Both the position numbers and the translations under genes were made by a program. Source: Mycobacterium sp. URHB0044 (GTDB lineage: Bacteria; Actinomycetota; Actinomycetes; Mycobacteriales; Mycobacteriaceae). From it: 64,000 nucleotides of DNA. The notes below the pieces were generated by a model, which did no database searches, had not been told where the DNA came from, and worked only from the letters and a program-made list of their open reading frames with translations. How positions within the stretch are numbered: the first letter of the stretch is position 1; each line of letters begins with the position of its first letter. This document shows, one piece after another, positions 33,047 to 43,128 of this stretch. Where the stretch lies: NCBI RefSeq assembly GCF_000620625.1, contig NZ_JIAW01000025.1, forward strand, positions 1 to 64,000, read 5' to 3'.

Positions 33047-34612
33047 CTATCCCGCGATGCCGGTGGCGGGCTGGTCGTCGTGGTCAGTGCCACAGGTCAG
33101 TAACTCTCTGGCCTTCAACGCGATCCAGAGCTCCGATCGGGTGTGAGCCGAATCCATGTCACGCCCGACCAACTCCGCTACTCGCTCCATTCGCTTGCGC
33201 AGCGTGTGCCGGTGCACTCCCAGTTCTGATGCCGCCGCGTCCCAGTGGCCATTGTGATGCAGATAGGAATCCAGTGACTGCAACAGCTGTGTTCCGCGAT
33301 CCCGGTCGTGGTCTTCTATGGCGCACAGCCAACCAGTCGCGATGGTTCGAAGGACGTCATCGGATTGGGTGCTGAGCAGCAGGCTGAACGTACCAAGGTC
33401 GTCGAACGCGACCAGTTTCCTGCCATTCGTCGCAGCCGCCCGCGACGCTGAAATCGCCTGCTGCAGGCTCCGTTTCATGCCACCTATGGAGGTCGGGCCG
33501 CCAATACCCCCGTTGATGCTCCGCCGCAATCCGGAGCGCATCTTGTGGTAAACGCGACCGACGAGATCGGTTGCGCCTTCGGCGTGAACGGCGAAGGCCA
33601 CACCATCGCCGCCGGGCAGGTCGGCCATCAGGTACGGCGTCGACTCCTGCTGCAACGCCGTCGCCAGTTCCCGTTGCGCTTGAAGCGAAGGCCCCACCGC
33701 GGTGAACGCCGCCACGGTGACCGTGTCGTCCGTCGCGAATCCGAAGAATTCGAGCAATGACGTGTCTGCTTCGAGACCGTTGCGGAAGAGTGATTTGGCG
33801 ACGCTCGTCCGCAGTCTTTGTTCGGCGTCGATGACGCGCGCCGGTTTGGCCAGTTCGATGGTGAGTAGCGAGACGGTGTGGGAAACGAGCTGGCGTTCGG
33901 CCGGGCCAAGTGGAGTCGCAGACGCCACTGCGAGGTACACCTGATTTCCGCTGGAGCCACGCAGCTGTTGGATCGTGAGGCTTCCGTTGTCGTCGACGAA
34001 GGCGCGGCTGCGGGTGTTGTCCCTACTGATCTGCTCGTGCACCCTGGACCTGAGGTCACCTCGATCAGTCGTCGACTCTGCGAGCACCCGTCCGGAGCGG
34101 TCGATCACGCACGCGGAACAATTGAGAGCGGCGCTCAGTGCCTTGATCAGGCCGGCAATGCCGCCGTGAATCGTCGCCCGCGCGAGATTCTCCTGCCCCT
34201 GGACCGTCCGCCGCATCAGCTCGACGCGCTCGTGCGCGATCTCATCGATGACTGCGTGCGAGATCGCGGTGAACGGGATCGACGGTGCGACCGCCAGCAC
34301 GGGAATCCCCACCTCATCCGCCGCTGCGCAGATCGAATCCGGAACCCGGTCGAAGCGACAACCCGTGTCGAAGGCCACTGCGGCGCATCCCGACTCCGCG
34401 ATACGGGTGAGATATCGCCGCTGCCCGGCATCGTCGTCGGGCAGTTGCAGGCCCGTGGTCATGACGAGCTCTCCACCGGCGAGCCAGGGGCTCGGGTCGG
34501 CGAGTTCGATCGCATGCACCCAACTGATGACACGGTCGAGACCGGCTGCACCACCAGCGAGCGACAAGCCGAGTGTCGGGGTAGCCATTAGGCGTCGCAC
34601 CGTCATCACCAT
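33047..34612 (-). CDS. PucR-family transcription regulator, copy 1
   Basis: A 521-residue activator-type regulator: N-terminal PucR domain (about 1-120, with AIELADPSPWLAGGELVMTTG), a central GGDEF-like region and a C-terminal helix-turn-helix (GHWDAAASELGVHRHTLRKRMERVAEL, residues about 460-490, given here in parts). The ATG at 34612 has GGAGGT six bases upstream; a second ATG at 34606 overlaps the gdh stop. Co-transcribed with gdh, so it probably responds to nitrogen or amino-acid substrate and regulates this island. Confidence 0.92.
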   Translation of the reverse strand: MVMTVRRLMATPTLGLSLAGGAAGLDRVISWVHAIELADPSPWLAGGELVMTTGLQLPDDDAGQRRYLTRIAESGCAAVAFDTGCRFDRVPDSICAAADEVGIPVLAVAPSIPFTAISHAVIDEIAHERVELMRRTVQGQENLARATIHGGIAGLIKALSAALNCSACVIDRSGRVLAESTTDRGDLRSRVHEQISRDNTRSRAFVDDNGSLTIQQLRGSSGNQVYLAVASATPLGPAERQLVSHTVSLLTIELAKPARVIDAEQRLRTSVAKSLFRNGLEADTSLLEFFGFATDDTVTVAAFTAVGPSLQAQRELATALQQESTPYLMADLPGGDGVAFAVHAEGATDLVGRVYHKMRSGLRRSINGGIGGPTSIGGMKRSLQQAISASRAAATNGRKLVAFDDLGTFSLLLSTQSDDVLRTIATGWLCAIEDHDRDRGTQLLQSLDSYLHHNGHWDAAASELGVHRHTLRKRMERVAELVGRDMDSAHTRSELWIALKARELLTCGTDHDDQPATGIAG

Positions 34613-37600
34613 GGGTCGACCTCCGTACACTGGCGCTGGAGTGATTCGCTGTGCCGGCAGAGCAGTAACAGTTCGGCATTCGCCGTCGCGGCACGGGCGA
34701 CGTCGATCAAGCCGTCTCGCCCGAGTTCTGAGCGAAGGCGAAGGAACCGTGCGATCGCGGGCGCAGCATCGCGTTGCCAAACACTCGTGGCCGATTTGCA
34801 CTCATCGTCCAGACGCATCACGGCCGCCGCCAAGCGGTGATGGGTGTCGGCAAGTTCGTCCCGCACGGCTGCCGCGGCCATGGCATCCCACCAGCCCGAG
34901 GCCGTGTGCGCGCCAAGGCCTTCCACGATCCAATTCAAGTCGAGTGCATCGCCTACCGCAGCGTAGACACTGGCCACGTCGCAGACGTCGACACCCAGCC
35001 GCGTCGCGGTTTGACTGAGATCGAATGCCTCCACCCGAAGCCGGTTCTGATGCGACTCACCCTGCGAAACGTCTGCTCGAAGTGCCTGGACGTCGCTCTG
35101 GTAGCGGCCGACGGTCGCCGCGATGTCCAAGTGACCACCGTGGTGGCGCAGAAGCCGTGCAGCCGTGTACTCGATGAAATGCTGTACGGCATGCAGCCCT
35201 TGCCAGCGTTGCGAGGGGGTCAACTGAGATTCTTTCCGGGCCTGCTGCCACATGGCATCGATTGGGAAGAGCTGGCGAACCACCGCATAGGCGGCGGCTA
35301 CCGCAGGCGTCGGCACGCCGAGGCGCTCGTTGAGCTGGTAGATGAGGCCCGGCCCAACGTGATTGATGAGGTCGTCGGCGATCTGAGTCGCGATGATCTC
35401 CCTGGCCAATCGGTGGTTGGCGATCTCGGACGAGAGGTGGTGCTGGAATCGCGAAGGAAAGTAGGACCGCAGGGCGGCACCGAAGATCGGACAATCCGGT
35501 ACTGGGGAGGCCAATAATTCGTCGCGCACGACGTTCTTGGAGTGCGCCAGCAGTATCGCGATCTCGGGGCGGGTAAGTCCGCGTCCAGCCCGCGTGCGCG
35601 AGACCAATTCGGCACGGCTGGGCAATGTTTCGCCGATGCGATTGATGCCGCTCGCGCGCTCCAGATCGTCGATCAACCGCTCGTGACGATTGAGCAGTTG
35701 CGGCGCTTGCGCCTCGGCCAGGCTGATGGCGGACACCTGGTTCTCGCAGCTGTCCAGCACGGCGGCAGCCACCTCGTCGTGCGACTGCAGCAGGAGGTCG
35801 TTTCGTTCGGACGCAGTGATGCGATTCGTCCGGCGAGCGGCGTCGAGGGCGATCTTGAGGTTGACCTCACGGTCGGACGTGGCAACTCCCGCAGCATTGT
35901 CGATGAAGTCCGCGTTGATCCTTCCCCCGCCCAAGGCGTAGTCGACGCGTGCGCGCTGCGTCAGACCGAGGTTGCCGCCCTCGCCTACGACCTTGGCGCG
36001 CAACTGATCCGCATCGACGCGAATGGCATCGTTGGTCGGGTCGGCGGCGTCGGCGTGCCCTTCCAGTCCCGACTTGACGTAGGTACCGATGCCGCCGTTC
36101 CAGAGCAGGTCGACGTCAGCCGTCAGAATCGCCCGGATGAGGTCGTTCGGCGTGACCGTCTCCGCCGTGATCGCCAGTGCTGCACGGGCAGCCGCAGGCA
36201 ACATGATGCGCTTGGCGCCGCGCGGCCATACGCCGCCACCCACCGACAACTTCGTGGTGTCGTAGTCACCCCAACTGCTCGCAGGCAGCTGCGCGAGTCG
36301 GAGTCTTTCGGCGTAGCCGGCAACGGGATCGGGGTCCGGGTCGATGAAGACGTGCCGGTGATCGAAGGCGGCGACCAGCCGGATGCCGCGTGAAAGCAGC
36401 ATGCCGTTGCCGAACACATCGCCCGACATGTCGCCAATACCCACCACACGAATCTCGTCGGTGTCGACATCGATGCCCAGGTCGGCGAGATGCTGCCGTA
36501 CCGACACCCACGCGCCACGCGCGGTAATGCCCATCGCCTTGTGGTCATAACCCGCCGAGCCGCCGGAGGCGAATGCATCACCCAGCCAGAATCCGCGTTG
36601 GAGCGCAATCTCGTTGGCCAGGTCGGAGAATCGTGCCGTGCCCTTGTCTGCCGCCACGACCAGGTAGGCGTCGTCGCCCCCGTAGACGACTGTCCTGCGC
36701 GGAGCTTCCACGCGGCCGTCGACCTGGTTGTCGGTGACGTCGAGTAAGCCCGTGATGAACGTCCGGTAGGCGTGTTCGACGCTGATCAACGAATTCTTGC
36801 GAATGAAGGCCCCTTTCGCCCCCACGGGGACGATCGGCGAATTCTTGACCGTCTGCGTCTTCATCAGACCCAATACCTCTGTGCGGTAATCCTCTGGTCG
36901 ATCCGAGAATCGCAGTCCGCCTCTCGCGACTGGGCCGCTGCGCACGTGCGTGCCCTCGACGTCTTCGGAATCGACGAAGATCTCGCGAAACGGCACGATG
37001 GCACCGCGTGGTTGAAGCTGTGTCGAGTCGAACATGAATGCCGCATGCCGTTTGGGCGCACCATCGGCGTCACGCTGGAACCAGTTGGTGCGCAGCGTCG
37101 CCGACACGAACGCGGCGAACGCACGAAGGATTCGGTCCTCGTCGACGGTGGTGGTCGCCTCGATCGGTATGGACAGCTCGGCCAGCGCCGCCGCCACCAC
37201 CGATTCGCGGTTAGCGACGTCGGGATCGAATCGGGCGGTGAAGTACGCCACCAGCGCGGTGACGAACTCGGGATTGTCGTTGAGTGTCGAGATGATGTAA
37301 CTCATCGAGAACCCAAGGCCCGCTTGGCGCAAGAACCTACTGGCACAGCGCACCAGCATGACCTCGCGCCACGTCACGTTTGCGGACGCGATCAAGCTCG
37401 CAAAGTCGTCGATCGCAAACCCCTGCGTGTCGGACGCTCCGAATGCCTCGGCGATCTTCGCCGGCGATGCATGGTGCCACCGGGGCGGAAGGACGAAGTC
37501 GAACAGCGACAACGCCGCGGAATGCGCAGACGTGACGGTGAGCGGCTGCTGACTGGCAACCCGCAGACCGAAGCGTTCGAAGAGCGCGCAGACGTCGGTC

Positions 37601-37776
37601 AACAACGGATGCTCCCCCGGCCACACCACCACCGCTTGAACGATGCCGATCGGACCCTCTTCGTCGAGGAACCTCATGCGTGCTCCGCCAGTGGGCCACG
37701 CGAGCACGTGTTTGATCGCGTCCTCGGCACTGGCGCTGAGCGCTTGCCGATCAGCTGTCGCGCTGACGTTGCCCAT
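34606..37776 (-). CDS. gdh: NAD-dependent glutamate dehydrogenase, short GDH-2 form
   Basis: Oxidatively deaminates glutamate to 2-oxoglutarate. The 1056-residue protein has the GDH-2 core: FVDSEDVEGTHVRSGPVARG, GLMKTQTVKNSPIVPVGAKG with the catalytic lysine, VVGIGDMSGDVFGNGML, and WNGGIGTYVKSG. The well-known mycobacterial enzyme is about 1,600 residues; this one lacks roughly the first 500, beginning just before an ACT-like segment. A good GGAAGGA box precedes the ATG and no fragment lies upstream, so the short form looks genuine. It would recycle the 2-oxoglutarate used by the divergent aminotransferase. Confidence 0.93.
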   Translation of the reverse strand: MGNVSATADRQALSASAEDAIKHVLAWPTGGARMRFLDEEGPIGIVQAVVVWPGEHPLLTDVCALFERFGLRVASQQPLTVTSAHSAALSLFDFVLPPRWHHASPAKIAEAFGASDTQGFAIDDFASLIASANVTWREVMLVRCASRFLRQAGLGFSMSYIISTLNDNPEFVTALVAYFTARFDPDVANRESVVAAALAELSIPIEATTTVDEDRILRAFAAFVSATLRTNWFQRDADGAPKRHAAFMFDSTQLQPRGAIVPFREIFVDSEDVEGTHVRSGPVARGGLRFSDRPEDYRTEVLGLMKTQTVKNSPIVPVGAKGAFIRKNSLISVEHAYRTFITGLLDVTDNQVDGRVEAPRRTVVYGGDDAYLVVAADKGTARFSDLANEIALQRGFWLGDAFASGGSAGYDHKAMGITARGAWVSVRQHLADLGIDVDTDEIRVVGIGDMSGDVFGNGMLLSRGIRLVAAFDHRHVFIDPDPDPVAGYAERLRLAQLPASSWGDYDTTKLSVGGGVWPRGAKRIMLPAAARAALAITAETVTPNDLIRAILTADVDLLWNGGIGTYVKSGLEGHADAADPTNDAIRVDADQLRAKVVGEGGNLGLTQRARVDYALGGGRINADFIDNAAGVATSDREVNLKIALDAARRTNRITASERNDLLLQSHDEVAAAVLDSCENQVSAISLAEAQAPQLLNRHERLIDDLERASGINRIGETLPSRAELVSRTRAGRGLTRPEIAILLAHSKNVVRDELLASPVPDCPIFGAALRSYFPSRFQHHLSSEIANHRLAREIIATQIADDLINHVGPGLIYQLNERLGVPTPAVAAAYAVVRQLFPIDAMWQQARKESQLTPSQRWQGLHAVQHFIEYTAARLLRHHGGHLDIAATVGRYQSDVQALRADVSQGESHQNRLRVEAFDLSQTATRLGVDVCDVASVYAAVGDALDLNWIVEGLGAHTASGWWDAMAAAAVRDELADTHHRLAAAVMRLDDECKSATSVWQRDAAPAIARFLRLRSELGRDGLIDVARAATANAELLLLCRHSESLQRQCTEVDPW

Positions 37777-37841
37777 GGCGGCGTCCTTCCTTCACGATGC
37801 ACAGTGTCGTGGAAACCGATCCCCGCGCGGCATCGCCGAGT

Positions 37842-37869
37842 TGGACATGCGACGGCCAAGGCTTGTCCA
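37842..37869. promoter_or_regulatory. TGGACA-N16-TGTCCA operator between gdh and the aminotransferase
   Basis: Arms TGGACA (37842-37847) and TGTCCA (37864-37869) are exactly symmetric around a central GGCC (37854-37857). The element sits in the 162-base divergent promoter region. A near copy with the same 16-base spacing and a GGCC core occurs before the second pucR gene (44730-44757), which points to a PucR binding site. Confidence 0.65.
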
Positions 37870-37938
37870 CTTCGGCGATGGCACCGCCTCACCATGCTTT
37901 CCTACGCTGGCGTGACATCGAGGAAAGGGACGATCGAA

Positions 37939-39294
37939 ATGACCTTGGACTCCGTAGTCGGCGGTCCCGGCCTGCCCCAGGAGCGCAAGTTGGTCACGGC
38001 CATCCCGGGGCCCCGCTCCATCGCACTGGCCAGTCGCCGGCACTCCGCTCTGCCAGCCGGTCTGACGAGTAGCGCGGGTGTATACGCCGCGGCAGCCGGG
38101 GGTGGTGTCATCGTCGACGTCGACGGAAATTCGTTCATCGATCTGGGCAGCGGCATCGCGGTGACCACCGTCGGTAACGCTGCCCCCGGCGTCGTCTCCC
38201 GCACGTCGGCGCAGCTGAACCAATACACCCACACCTGTTTTCTCGCCACCCCGTACGAGCCCTACATCGAGGTGGCCGAGACACTCAACCGACTCGCCCC
38301 CGGCGAACACGAGAAGCGCACCGCGCTGTTCAACACCGGCAGCGAAGCGCTGGAGAACGCCGTCAAGTACGCCCGCTCCGCCACCGGCCGGCCCGCGGTG
38401 GTGGTGTTCGACCACGCATTCCACGGACGTTCGCTGCTGACGATGTCCATGACGGCGAAGAACCTTCCGTACAAGCACGGCTTCGGGCCGTTCGCGCCAG
38501 AGGTCTATCGGGCGCCGATGGCCTACCCCTACCGATGGCCGTCAGGACCGCAGAACTGCGCGGCCGAAGCCTTCAGCCAGTTCACCCAGTTGGTGGACAG
38601 CCAGATCGGCTCGGATGCCGTCGCCTGCGTGGTGATCGAACCGATTCAAGGCGAGGGCGGGTTCATCGTCCCGGCCGAAGGCTTCCTGACGAAGGTGGCC
38701 GACTTCTGCCGCGACCGCGGCATCGTGCTCGTCGCCGATGAGGTTCAGACCGGAATTGCGCGCACCGGCGCATGGTTCGCCAGTGAGCACGAAGGCATCG
38801 TCCCCGATCTGATCACGACGGCCAAGGGGTTGGCCGGCGGACTTCCACTGGCCGCGGTCACCGGCCGCGCCGACATCATGGACGCAGCGCACCCGGGCGG
38901 CATCGGCGGCACCTTCAGCGGTAACCCCCTCTCCTGCGCGGCCGCGCTCGGCGTGTTCGACGAGATCGAGAACGGCCAACTACTCACGCGCGCACAGGTG
39001 ATCGGCGAAATCCTGACGCACGAACTCAAGGACATCGCGGCAGGCACCGCCGTCATCGGCGAGATCCGAGGGCGAGGGGCGATGATCGCCGCCGAACTCG
39101 TGTTGCCCGGCACCCGTACGCCCAATCGGGAGGCGGTCGCCGAGATCGCGCGGCACTGCCATGACAACGGCGTACTGACCCTGACCGCAGGCACTTTCGG
39201 CAACGTCCTTCGATTCCTGCCACCGCTGACCATTCCCGACGATCTGCTCATCGAAGGCCTCGGCGTCCTGCGCGACGGCTTCGCCTCACTCTGA
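37939..39294 (+). CDS. Class III omega-aminotransferase (GabT/5-aminovalerate type)
   Basis: PLP enzyme moving the amino group of an omega-amino acid to 2-oxoglutarate. 451 residues from the ATG at 37939 (AAAGGGA box). GabT-like blocks: LFNTGSEALENAVKYARSAT, DHAFHGRSLLTMSMTAKNLP, EPIQGEGGFIVP, ADEVQTG, with the PLP lysine K296 in TTAKGLAGG. GABA and 5-aminovalerate aminotransferases cannot be separated by motif alone; the following glutaryl-CoA dehydrogenase and CoA-transferase favour 5-aminovalerate to glutarate semialdehyde. Confidence 0.94.
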   Translation: MTLDSVVGGPGLPQERKLVTAIPGPRSIALASRRHSALPAGLTSSAGVYAAAAGGGVIVDVDGNSFIDLGSGIAVTTVGNAAPGVVSRTSAQLNQYTHTCFLATPYEPYIEVAETLNRLAPGEHEKRTALFNTGSEALENAVKYARSATGRPAVVVFDHAFHGRSLLTMSMTAKNLPYKHGFGPFAPEVYRAPMAYPYRWPSGPQNCAAEAFSQFTQLVDSQIGSDAVACVVIEPIQGEGGFIVPAEGFLTKVADFCRDRGIVLVADEVQTGIARTGAWFASEHEGIVPDLITTAKGLAGGLPLAAVTGRADIMDAAHPGGIGGTFSGNPLSCAAALGVFDEIENGQLLTRAQVIGEILTHELKDIAAGTAVIGEIRGRGAMIAAELVLPGTRTPNREAVAEIARHCHDNGVLTLTAGTFGNVLRFLPPLTIPDDLLIEGLGVLRDGFASL

Positions 39295-39326
39295 CACTCA
39301 CAACCCAACGCCCCCAAGGAAGAGCC

Positions 39327-40520
39327 ATGACCGCAACCGCCGCACCCCCCTCCGCCAAGACGTACACGCCACTGGGACTGTTCGACACCGACCGGCTACT
39401 GGACGCCGATGAACGCGACATCGCCTCGACGGTGCGCAAGTTCGTCGAAACCCGGCTGCGGCCGAACGTCGAAGGGTGGTTCGAGTCCGCGACCTTGCCC
39501 AAGGAATTGGCGAAGGAGTTCGGCGAGCTCGGCGTGCTCGGCATGCACCTCGACGGTTACGGGTGCGCGGGAACCAACGCCGTCAGCTACGGGCTGGCCT
39601 GCCTGGAACTGGAAGCCGGCGACAGCGGCTTTCGGAGTTTCGTATCCGTGCAGGGCTCTCTCTCGATGTTCTCCATCCACCGCTACGGCTCCGAGGAGCA
39701 GAAGACCGAGTGGCTGCCGCGGTTGGCGGCCGGCGACGCGATCGGCTGCTTCGGTCTGACCGAACCCGACTTCGGTTCCAACCCGGCCGGTATGCGCACG
39801 CGCGCCCGCAGGGACGGCAGCGACTGGGTGCTCAACGGCACCAAGATGTGGATCACCAACGGCAATCTCGCCGACGTCGCGACCGTGTGGGCACACACCG
39901 ATGACGGGGTCCGCGGATTCCTGGTGCCCACCGATACCCCGGGCTTCACTGCCAACGAGATTCACCGCAAGCTGTCGCTGCGTGCCTCGGTCACCTCGGA
40001 GCTCGTCCTCGACAACGTGCGACTGCCGGCATCCGCTCAACTGCCACACGCCGCGGGCCTCAGTGCACCACTGTCGTGTCTGAACGAGGCACGTTTCGGG
40101 ATCGTCTTCGGCGCGTTGGGCGCCGCGCGGGACAGCCTGGAGGCGACCATCGCCTACACGCAGTCACGCGATGTCTTCGATCGACCGCTGGCGAGTTTCC
40201 AACTGTCGCAGGAAAAACTGGCCAACATGACCGTGGAGCTCGGAAAGGGCATGCTTCTTGCCCTGCACCTCGGTCGCATCAAGGACGCCGAGGGCCTGCG
40301 GCCCGAGCAGGTCAGCTTGGGCAAGCTCAACAACGTGCGCGAGGCCATCGCGATCGCCCGGGAATGCCGAACGCTGTTGGGCGCCAGCGGAGTCACCCTG
40401 GAGTACTCGCCACTGCGGCACGCCAACAACCTGGAATCGGTGCTGACCTACGAAGGCACCTCCGAGATGCACCTGCTGTCCATCGGCAAGGCGCTCACCG
40501 GACACGCCGCCTTCCGCTAA
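39327..40520 (+). CDS. gcdH: Glutaryl-CoA dehydrogenase-like acyl-CoA dehydrogenase
   Basis: FAD enzyme that oxidises and decarboxylates glutaryl-CoA to crotonyl-CoA. 397 residues with the GCDH-typical stretches HLDGYGCAGTNAVSYGLACL, DSGFRSFVSVQGSLSMF (arginine that in GCDH binds the gamma-carboxylate), GCFGLTEPDFGSNPAGM and KMWITNG, and the catalytic base E376 in LTYEGTSEMH. It lies 32 bases after the aminotransferase and 22 before an aldehyde dehydrogenase, completing a glutarate route. Confidence 0.92.
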   Translation: MTATAAPPSAKTYTPLGLFDTDRLLDADERDIASTVRKFVETRLRPNVEGWFESATLPKELAKEFGELGVLGMHLDGYGCAGTNAVSYGLACLELEAGDSGFRSFVSVQGSLSMFSIHRYGSEEQKTEWLPRLAAGDAIGCFGLTEPDFGSNPAGMRTRARRDGSDWVLNGTKMWITNGNLADVATVWAHTDDGVRGFLVPTDTPGFTANEIHRKLSLRASVTSELVLDNVRLPASAQLPHAAGLSAPLSCLNEARFGIVFGALGAARDSLEATIAYTQSRDVFDRPLASFQLSQEKLANMTVELGKGMLLALHLGRIKDAEGLRPEQVSLGKLNNVREAIAIARECRTLLGASGVTLEYSPLRHANNLESVLTYEGTSEMHLLSIGKALTGHAAFR

Positions 40521-40542
40521 CCGCCGTTCGATTGGAAACCCA

Positions 40543-42015
40543 ATGACCTCATCCACGACTACACCGCTGCAACATCTCATCGCCGGCCAGTGGACCTTCG
40601 GCAGCGGCGAGGAGTTGCGCAGCGTCAACCCAGCGCAGCCGCGCATCGTCGTCGCCCACGGCGGTTCGGCCACCACTGCCGACGTGGACACCGCCGTGTC
40701 GGCAGCCACGCAGGCGCGGGCGGGGTGGGCCGCCACCCCGATGCACCAGCGGGGTGCCGTGCTGCTCGCGGCCGCCGACGTCCTCGAGCGGAACGCGGAG
40801 GATTGGGGACTCGACCTGACCGCCGAAGAGGGCAAGACCCGAGCCGAAGGCATCGCCGAAGTACGACGGGCAGCTCAAATCCTGCGCTATTACGGCAATG
40901 AGGGCGATCGACAGTCCGGCGAGATCTATGCGTCACCACGCAGCGGCGAGCAGATCCTCGTCACCCGCAAACCGGTTGGTGTGGTCGGCGTGATCACCCC
41001 GTTCAACTTCCCCATCGCCATCCCGGCGTGGAAGATCGCGCCTGCGTTGATCTACGGCAACACCGTCGTATGGAAGCCGGCCAGCACGGTACCGCTGCTG
41101 GCATTGCGACTCGCGTCCGCACTGACCAGCGTGGGGTTGCCTGCAGGCGTGCTCAACCTCCTCATCGGTGGCACGAGCGTCGGCGACGGAATCGTCAACC
41201 ATCCCTCGGTCGACGCCATCAGCTTCACCGGATCGACCGGGATCGGGCGTCGCATCGCCGCCACCGCGGCAGCACGTGGCGTTCCGGTTCAGGCCGAGAT
41301 GGGAGGCAAGAACGCCGCCGTGGTGCTGGACGACGCAGACGTCGACCTTGCCGCCGAACAGGTGTTGTTGGGCGCCTTCCGGTCGTCCGGCCAAAAGTGC
41401 ACGGCCACCTCGCGTTTGATCGTCACCCCGGGAATCGCCGACCGGCTGTTGGACGTGTTGGCGGATCGCGTGCGCGCACTCGTGGTCGGCGACCCGACCG
41501 CGGACGACACGCAGATCGGTCCGGTCGTCAGCGCGGGTGCTCACCAGACGATTGTCACGGGGATCGAGAGGGCCACCTACCAAGGCGCCACCACGCTGGC
41601 CGGTGGTCAGATCCCGGTGCACGGACCGCTGGCCGACGGGTACTTCGTCGCACCCACCATCATGGAGCTCAATGGTCAGCCCGCCGACATCTGGACCGAC
41701 GAACTCTTCGGGCCCGTGCTGACGGTGCGGCGAGCCGCGGATGCCGAGGAGGCATTCTCCTTGGCAAATGACGGCGAGTTCGGTTTGTCGGCAGCGGTTT
41801 TCACGCAGGACCTTACCCGGGCCCTACAGGCGGTGGAGCACATCGACGTCGGGGTTCTGCACGTCAACTCCGAGTCGGCGGGAGCCGACCCGCACGTGCC
41901 GTTCGGCGGTGCGAAGAAGAGCGGGCTCGGACCCAAGGAGCAAGGCGGCGCGGCCCGAGAGTTCTACACGCACACCACCACGGTGTACCTGCGCGGCGGA
42001 GCCGTCCGATCATGA
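40543..42015 (+). CDS. Semialdehyde dehydrogenase (glutarate/2-oxoglutarate-semialdehyde type)
   Basis: A 490-residue NAD(P) aldehyde dehydrogenase with VITPFNFPIAIPAWKIAPAL, SFTGSTGIGRR, general base EMGGKN and catalytic cysteine in SSGQKCTATSRL. The SGQKCTA form resembles 2-oxoglutarate-semialdehyde dehydrogenases rather than classic GabD (NAGQTC). In this operon the product of the aminotransferase would be glutarate semialdehyde, so oxidation to glutarate is the likely role. Coupled to the CoA-transferase by ATGA overlap. Confidence 0.92.
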   Translation: MTSSTTTPLQHLIAGQWTFGSGEELRSVNPAQPRIVVAHGGSATTADVDTAVSAATQARAGWAATPMHQRGAVLLAAADVLERNAEDWGLDLTAEEGKTRAEGIAEVRRAAQILRYYGNEGDRQSGEIYASPRSGEQILVTRKPVGVVGVITPFNFPIAIPAWKIAPALIYGNTVVWKPASTVPLLALRLASALTSVGLPAGVLNLLIGGTSVGDGIVNHPSVDAISFTGSTGIGRRIAATAAARGVPVQAEMGGKNAAVVLDDADVDLAAEQVLLGAFRSSGQKCTATSRLIVTPGIADRLLDVLADRVRALVVGDPTADDTQIGPVVSAGAHQTIVTGIERATYQGATTLAGGQIPVHGPLADGYFVAPTIMELNGQPADIWTDELFGPVLTVRRAADAEEAFSLANDGEFGLSAAVFTQDLTRALQAVEHIDVGVLHVNSESAGADPHVPFGGAKKSGLGPKEQGGAAREFYTHTTTVYLRGGAVRS

Positions 42016-43124
42016 GCCGCTCAGCGCTCGACGGAATCGTGGTCGTCGACTTCAGCCGCGTGCTGGCGGGCCCCTACGCGACGATGATGCTGGGCGACTT
42101 CGGCGCCGACATCGTCAAGATCGAGCGGCCACGCGTCGGTGACGACACCCGGGAATGGGGCCCTCCCTATGACGTCAACGGCGTAGCCACCTACTTCAAC
42201 TCGGTCAACCGAAACAAGCGATCGGTGGCGCTGGACCTCACCGACCCCGTAGACGTCGCACGCGCCCGCGAGCTGGTGACGGGCGCCGACATCGTCGTCG
42301 AGAACTTCCGGCCCGGCACGATGGAGAAACTCGGGCTCGGCTACGACGTGCTTCGCGAGCTCAAGCCGGACCTGATCTATTGCGCCATCACCGGATTCGG
42401 GCGAGACGGCGGTGCCGACCTACCCGGTTACGACCTGCTCGTCCAGGCCGTCGGCGGGCTGATGAGCATCACCGGTCCCTCGGCGGACGAGCCGACGAAG
42501 GTCGGTGTCGCGGTCGTCGACGTGCTCGCGGGGATGCACGCGCTGACGGGGATCCTGCTGGCGTTGACGCACCGTGATCACACCGGCGAAGGCCAGCGTG
42601 TCGACACGAACCTGCTTTCGGTGCTGTTGTCGTCCATGGTGAATCAGGCCTCGGGGTTCCTCGGCGCGGGCAGCATCCCGACCAGCATGGGCAACCGGCA
42701 TCCGAGTATCGCTCCCTATCAGACGTTTTCGACCGCCGACCGGCCCATCGCCGTGGCAGTCGGCAACGACAAGCAGTTCAAGCTGCTCGCGACGGTCCTC
42801 GACCTAGACGGCTTGGCCGAAGACGAACGCTTCGCCTCCAACGCATTACGGGTCCGCAATCGGGATGCGTTGTGCGACGTCCTCGAGCAGGTATTCAAGA
42901 CCGACGGCGCGGACCATTGGTACACCGAACTCACCGCGGTGGGTGTCCCCGTCGGTCCGATCAACGACATGTCCGAGGCGTTCGCCTTCGCCGACCGCCT
43001 CGGGCTCACTGCCACGGTCACCGTCGCGGGATCTCCCACGCCGCAGGTCGCCAATCCGATCTCGATGTCGGCGACTCCCGCGATGTACCGCAGCGGGCCA
43101 CCGCGACTCGGTGCACACGGGTGA
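42012..43124 (+). CDS. Type III (CaiB/BaiF) CoA-transferase, probable glutarate CoA-transferase
   Basis: A 370-residue family III CoA-transferase: LDGIVVVDFSRVLAGPYATM start, VVENFRPGTMEKLGLGY, and the catalytic aspartate in LPGYDLLVQAVGGLMS. Glutarate is activated in mammals by a member of this family (SUGCT, succinyl-CoA:glutarate CoA-transferase), and the position beside glutaryl-CoA dehydrogenase fits. The donor CoA ester is not readable from sequence. It converges on the pucR copy 2 gene with 4 bases between. Confidence 0.9.
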   Translation: MSRSALDGIVVVDFSRVLAGPYATMMLGDFGADIVKIERPRVGDDTREWGPPYDVNGVATYFNSVNRNKRSVALDLTDPVDVARARELVTGADIVVENFRPGTMEKLGLGYDVLRELKPDLIYCAITGFGRDGGADLPGYDLLVQAVGGLMSITGPSADEPTKVGVAVVDVLAGMHALTGILLALTHRDHTGEGQRVDTNLLSVLLSSMVNQASGFLGAGSIPTSMGNRHPSIAPYQTFSTADRPIAVAVGNDKQFKLLATVLDLDGLAEDERFASNALRVRNRDALCDVLEQVFKTDGADHWYTELTAVGVPVGPINDMSEAFAFADRLGLTATVTVAGSPTPQVANPISMSATPAMYRSGPPRLGAHG

Positions 43125-43128
43125 CGTG

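Noticed and set aside
35542..36393. 283-codon plus-strand frame inside gdh
   Set aside because: Arg/Gly/Val-rich composition without domain features and entirely antisense to the GDH-2 core.
36772..37938. 389-residue N-terminal extension of the aminotransferase
   Set aside because: The extension is antisense to gdh and lacks family features; the ATG at 37939 with its own ribosome-binding site fits the usual GabT length.
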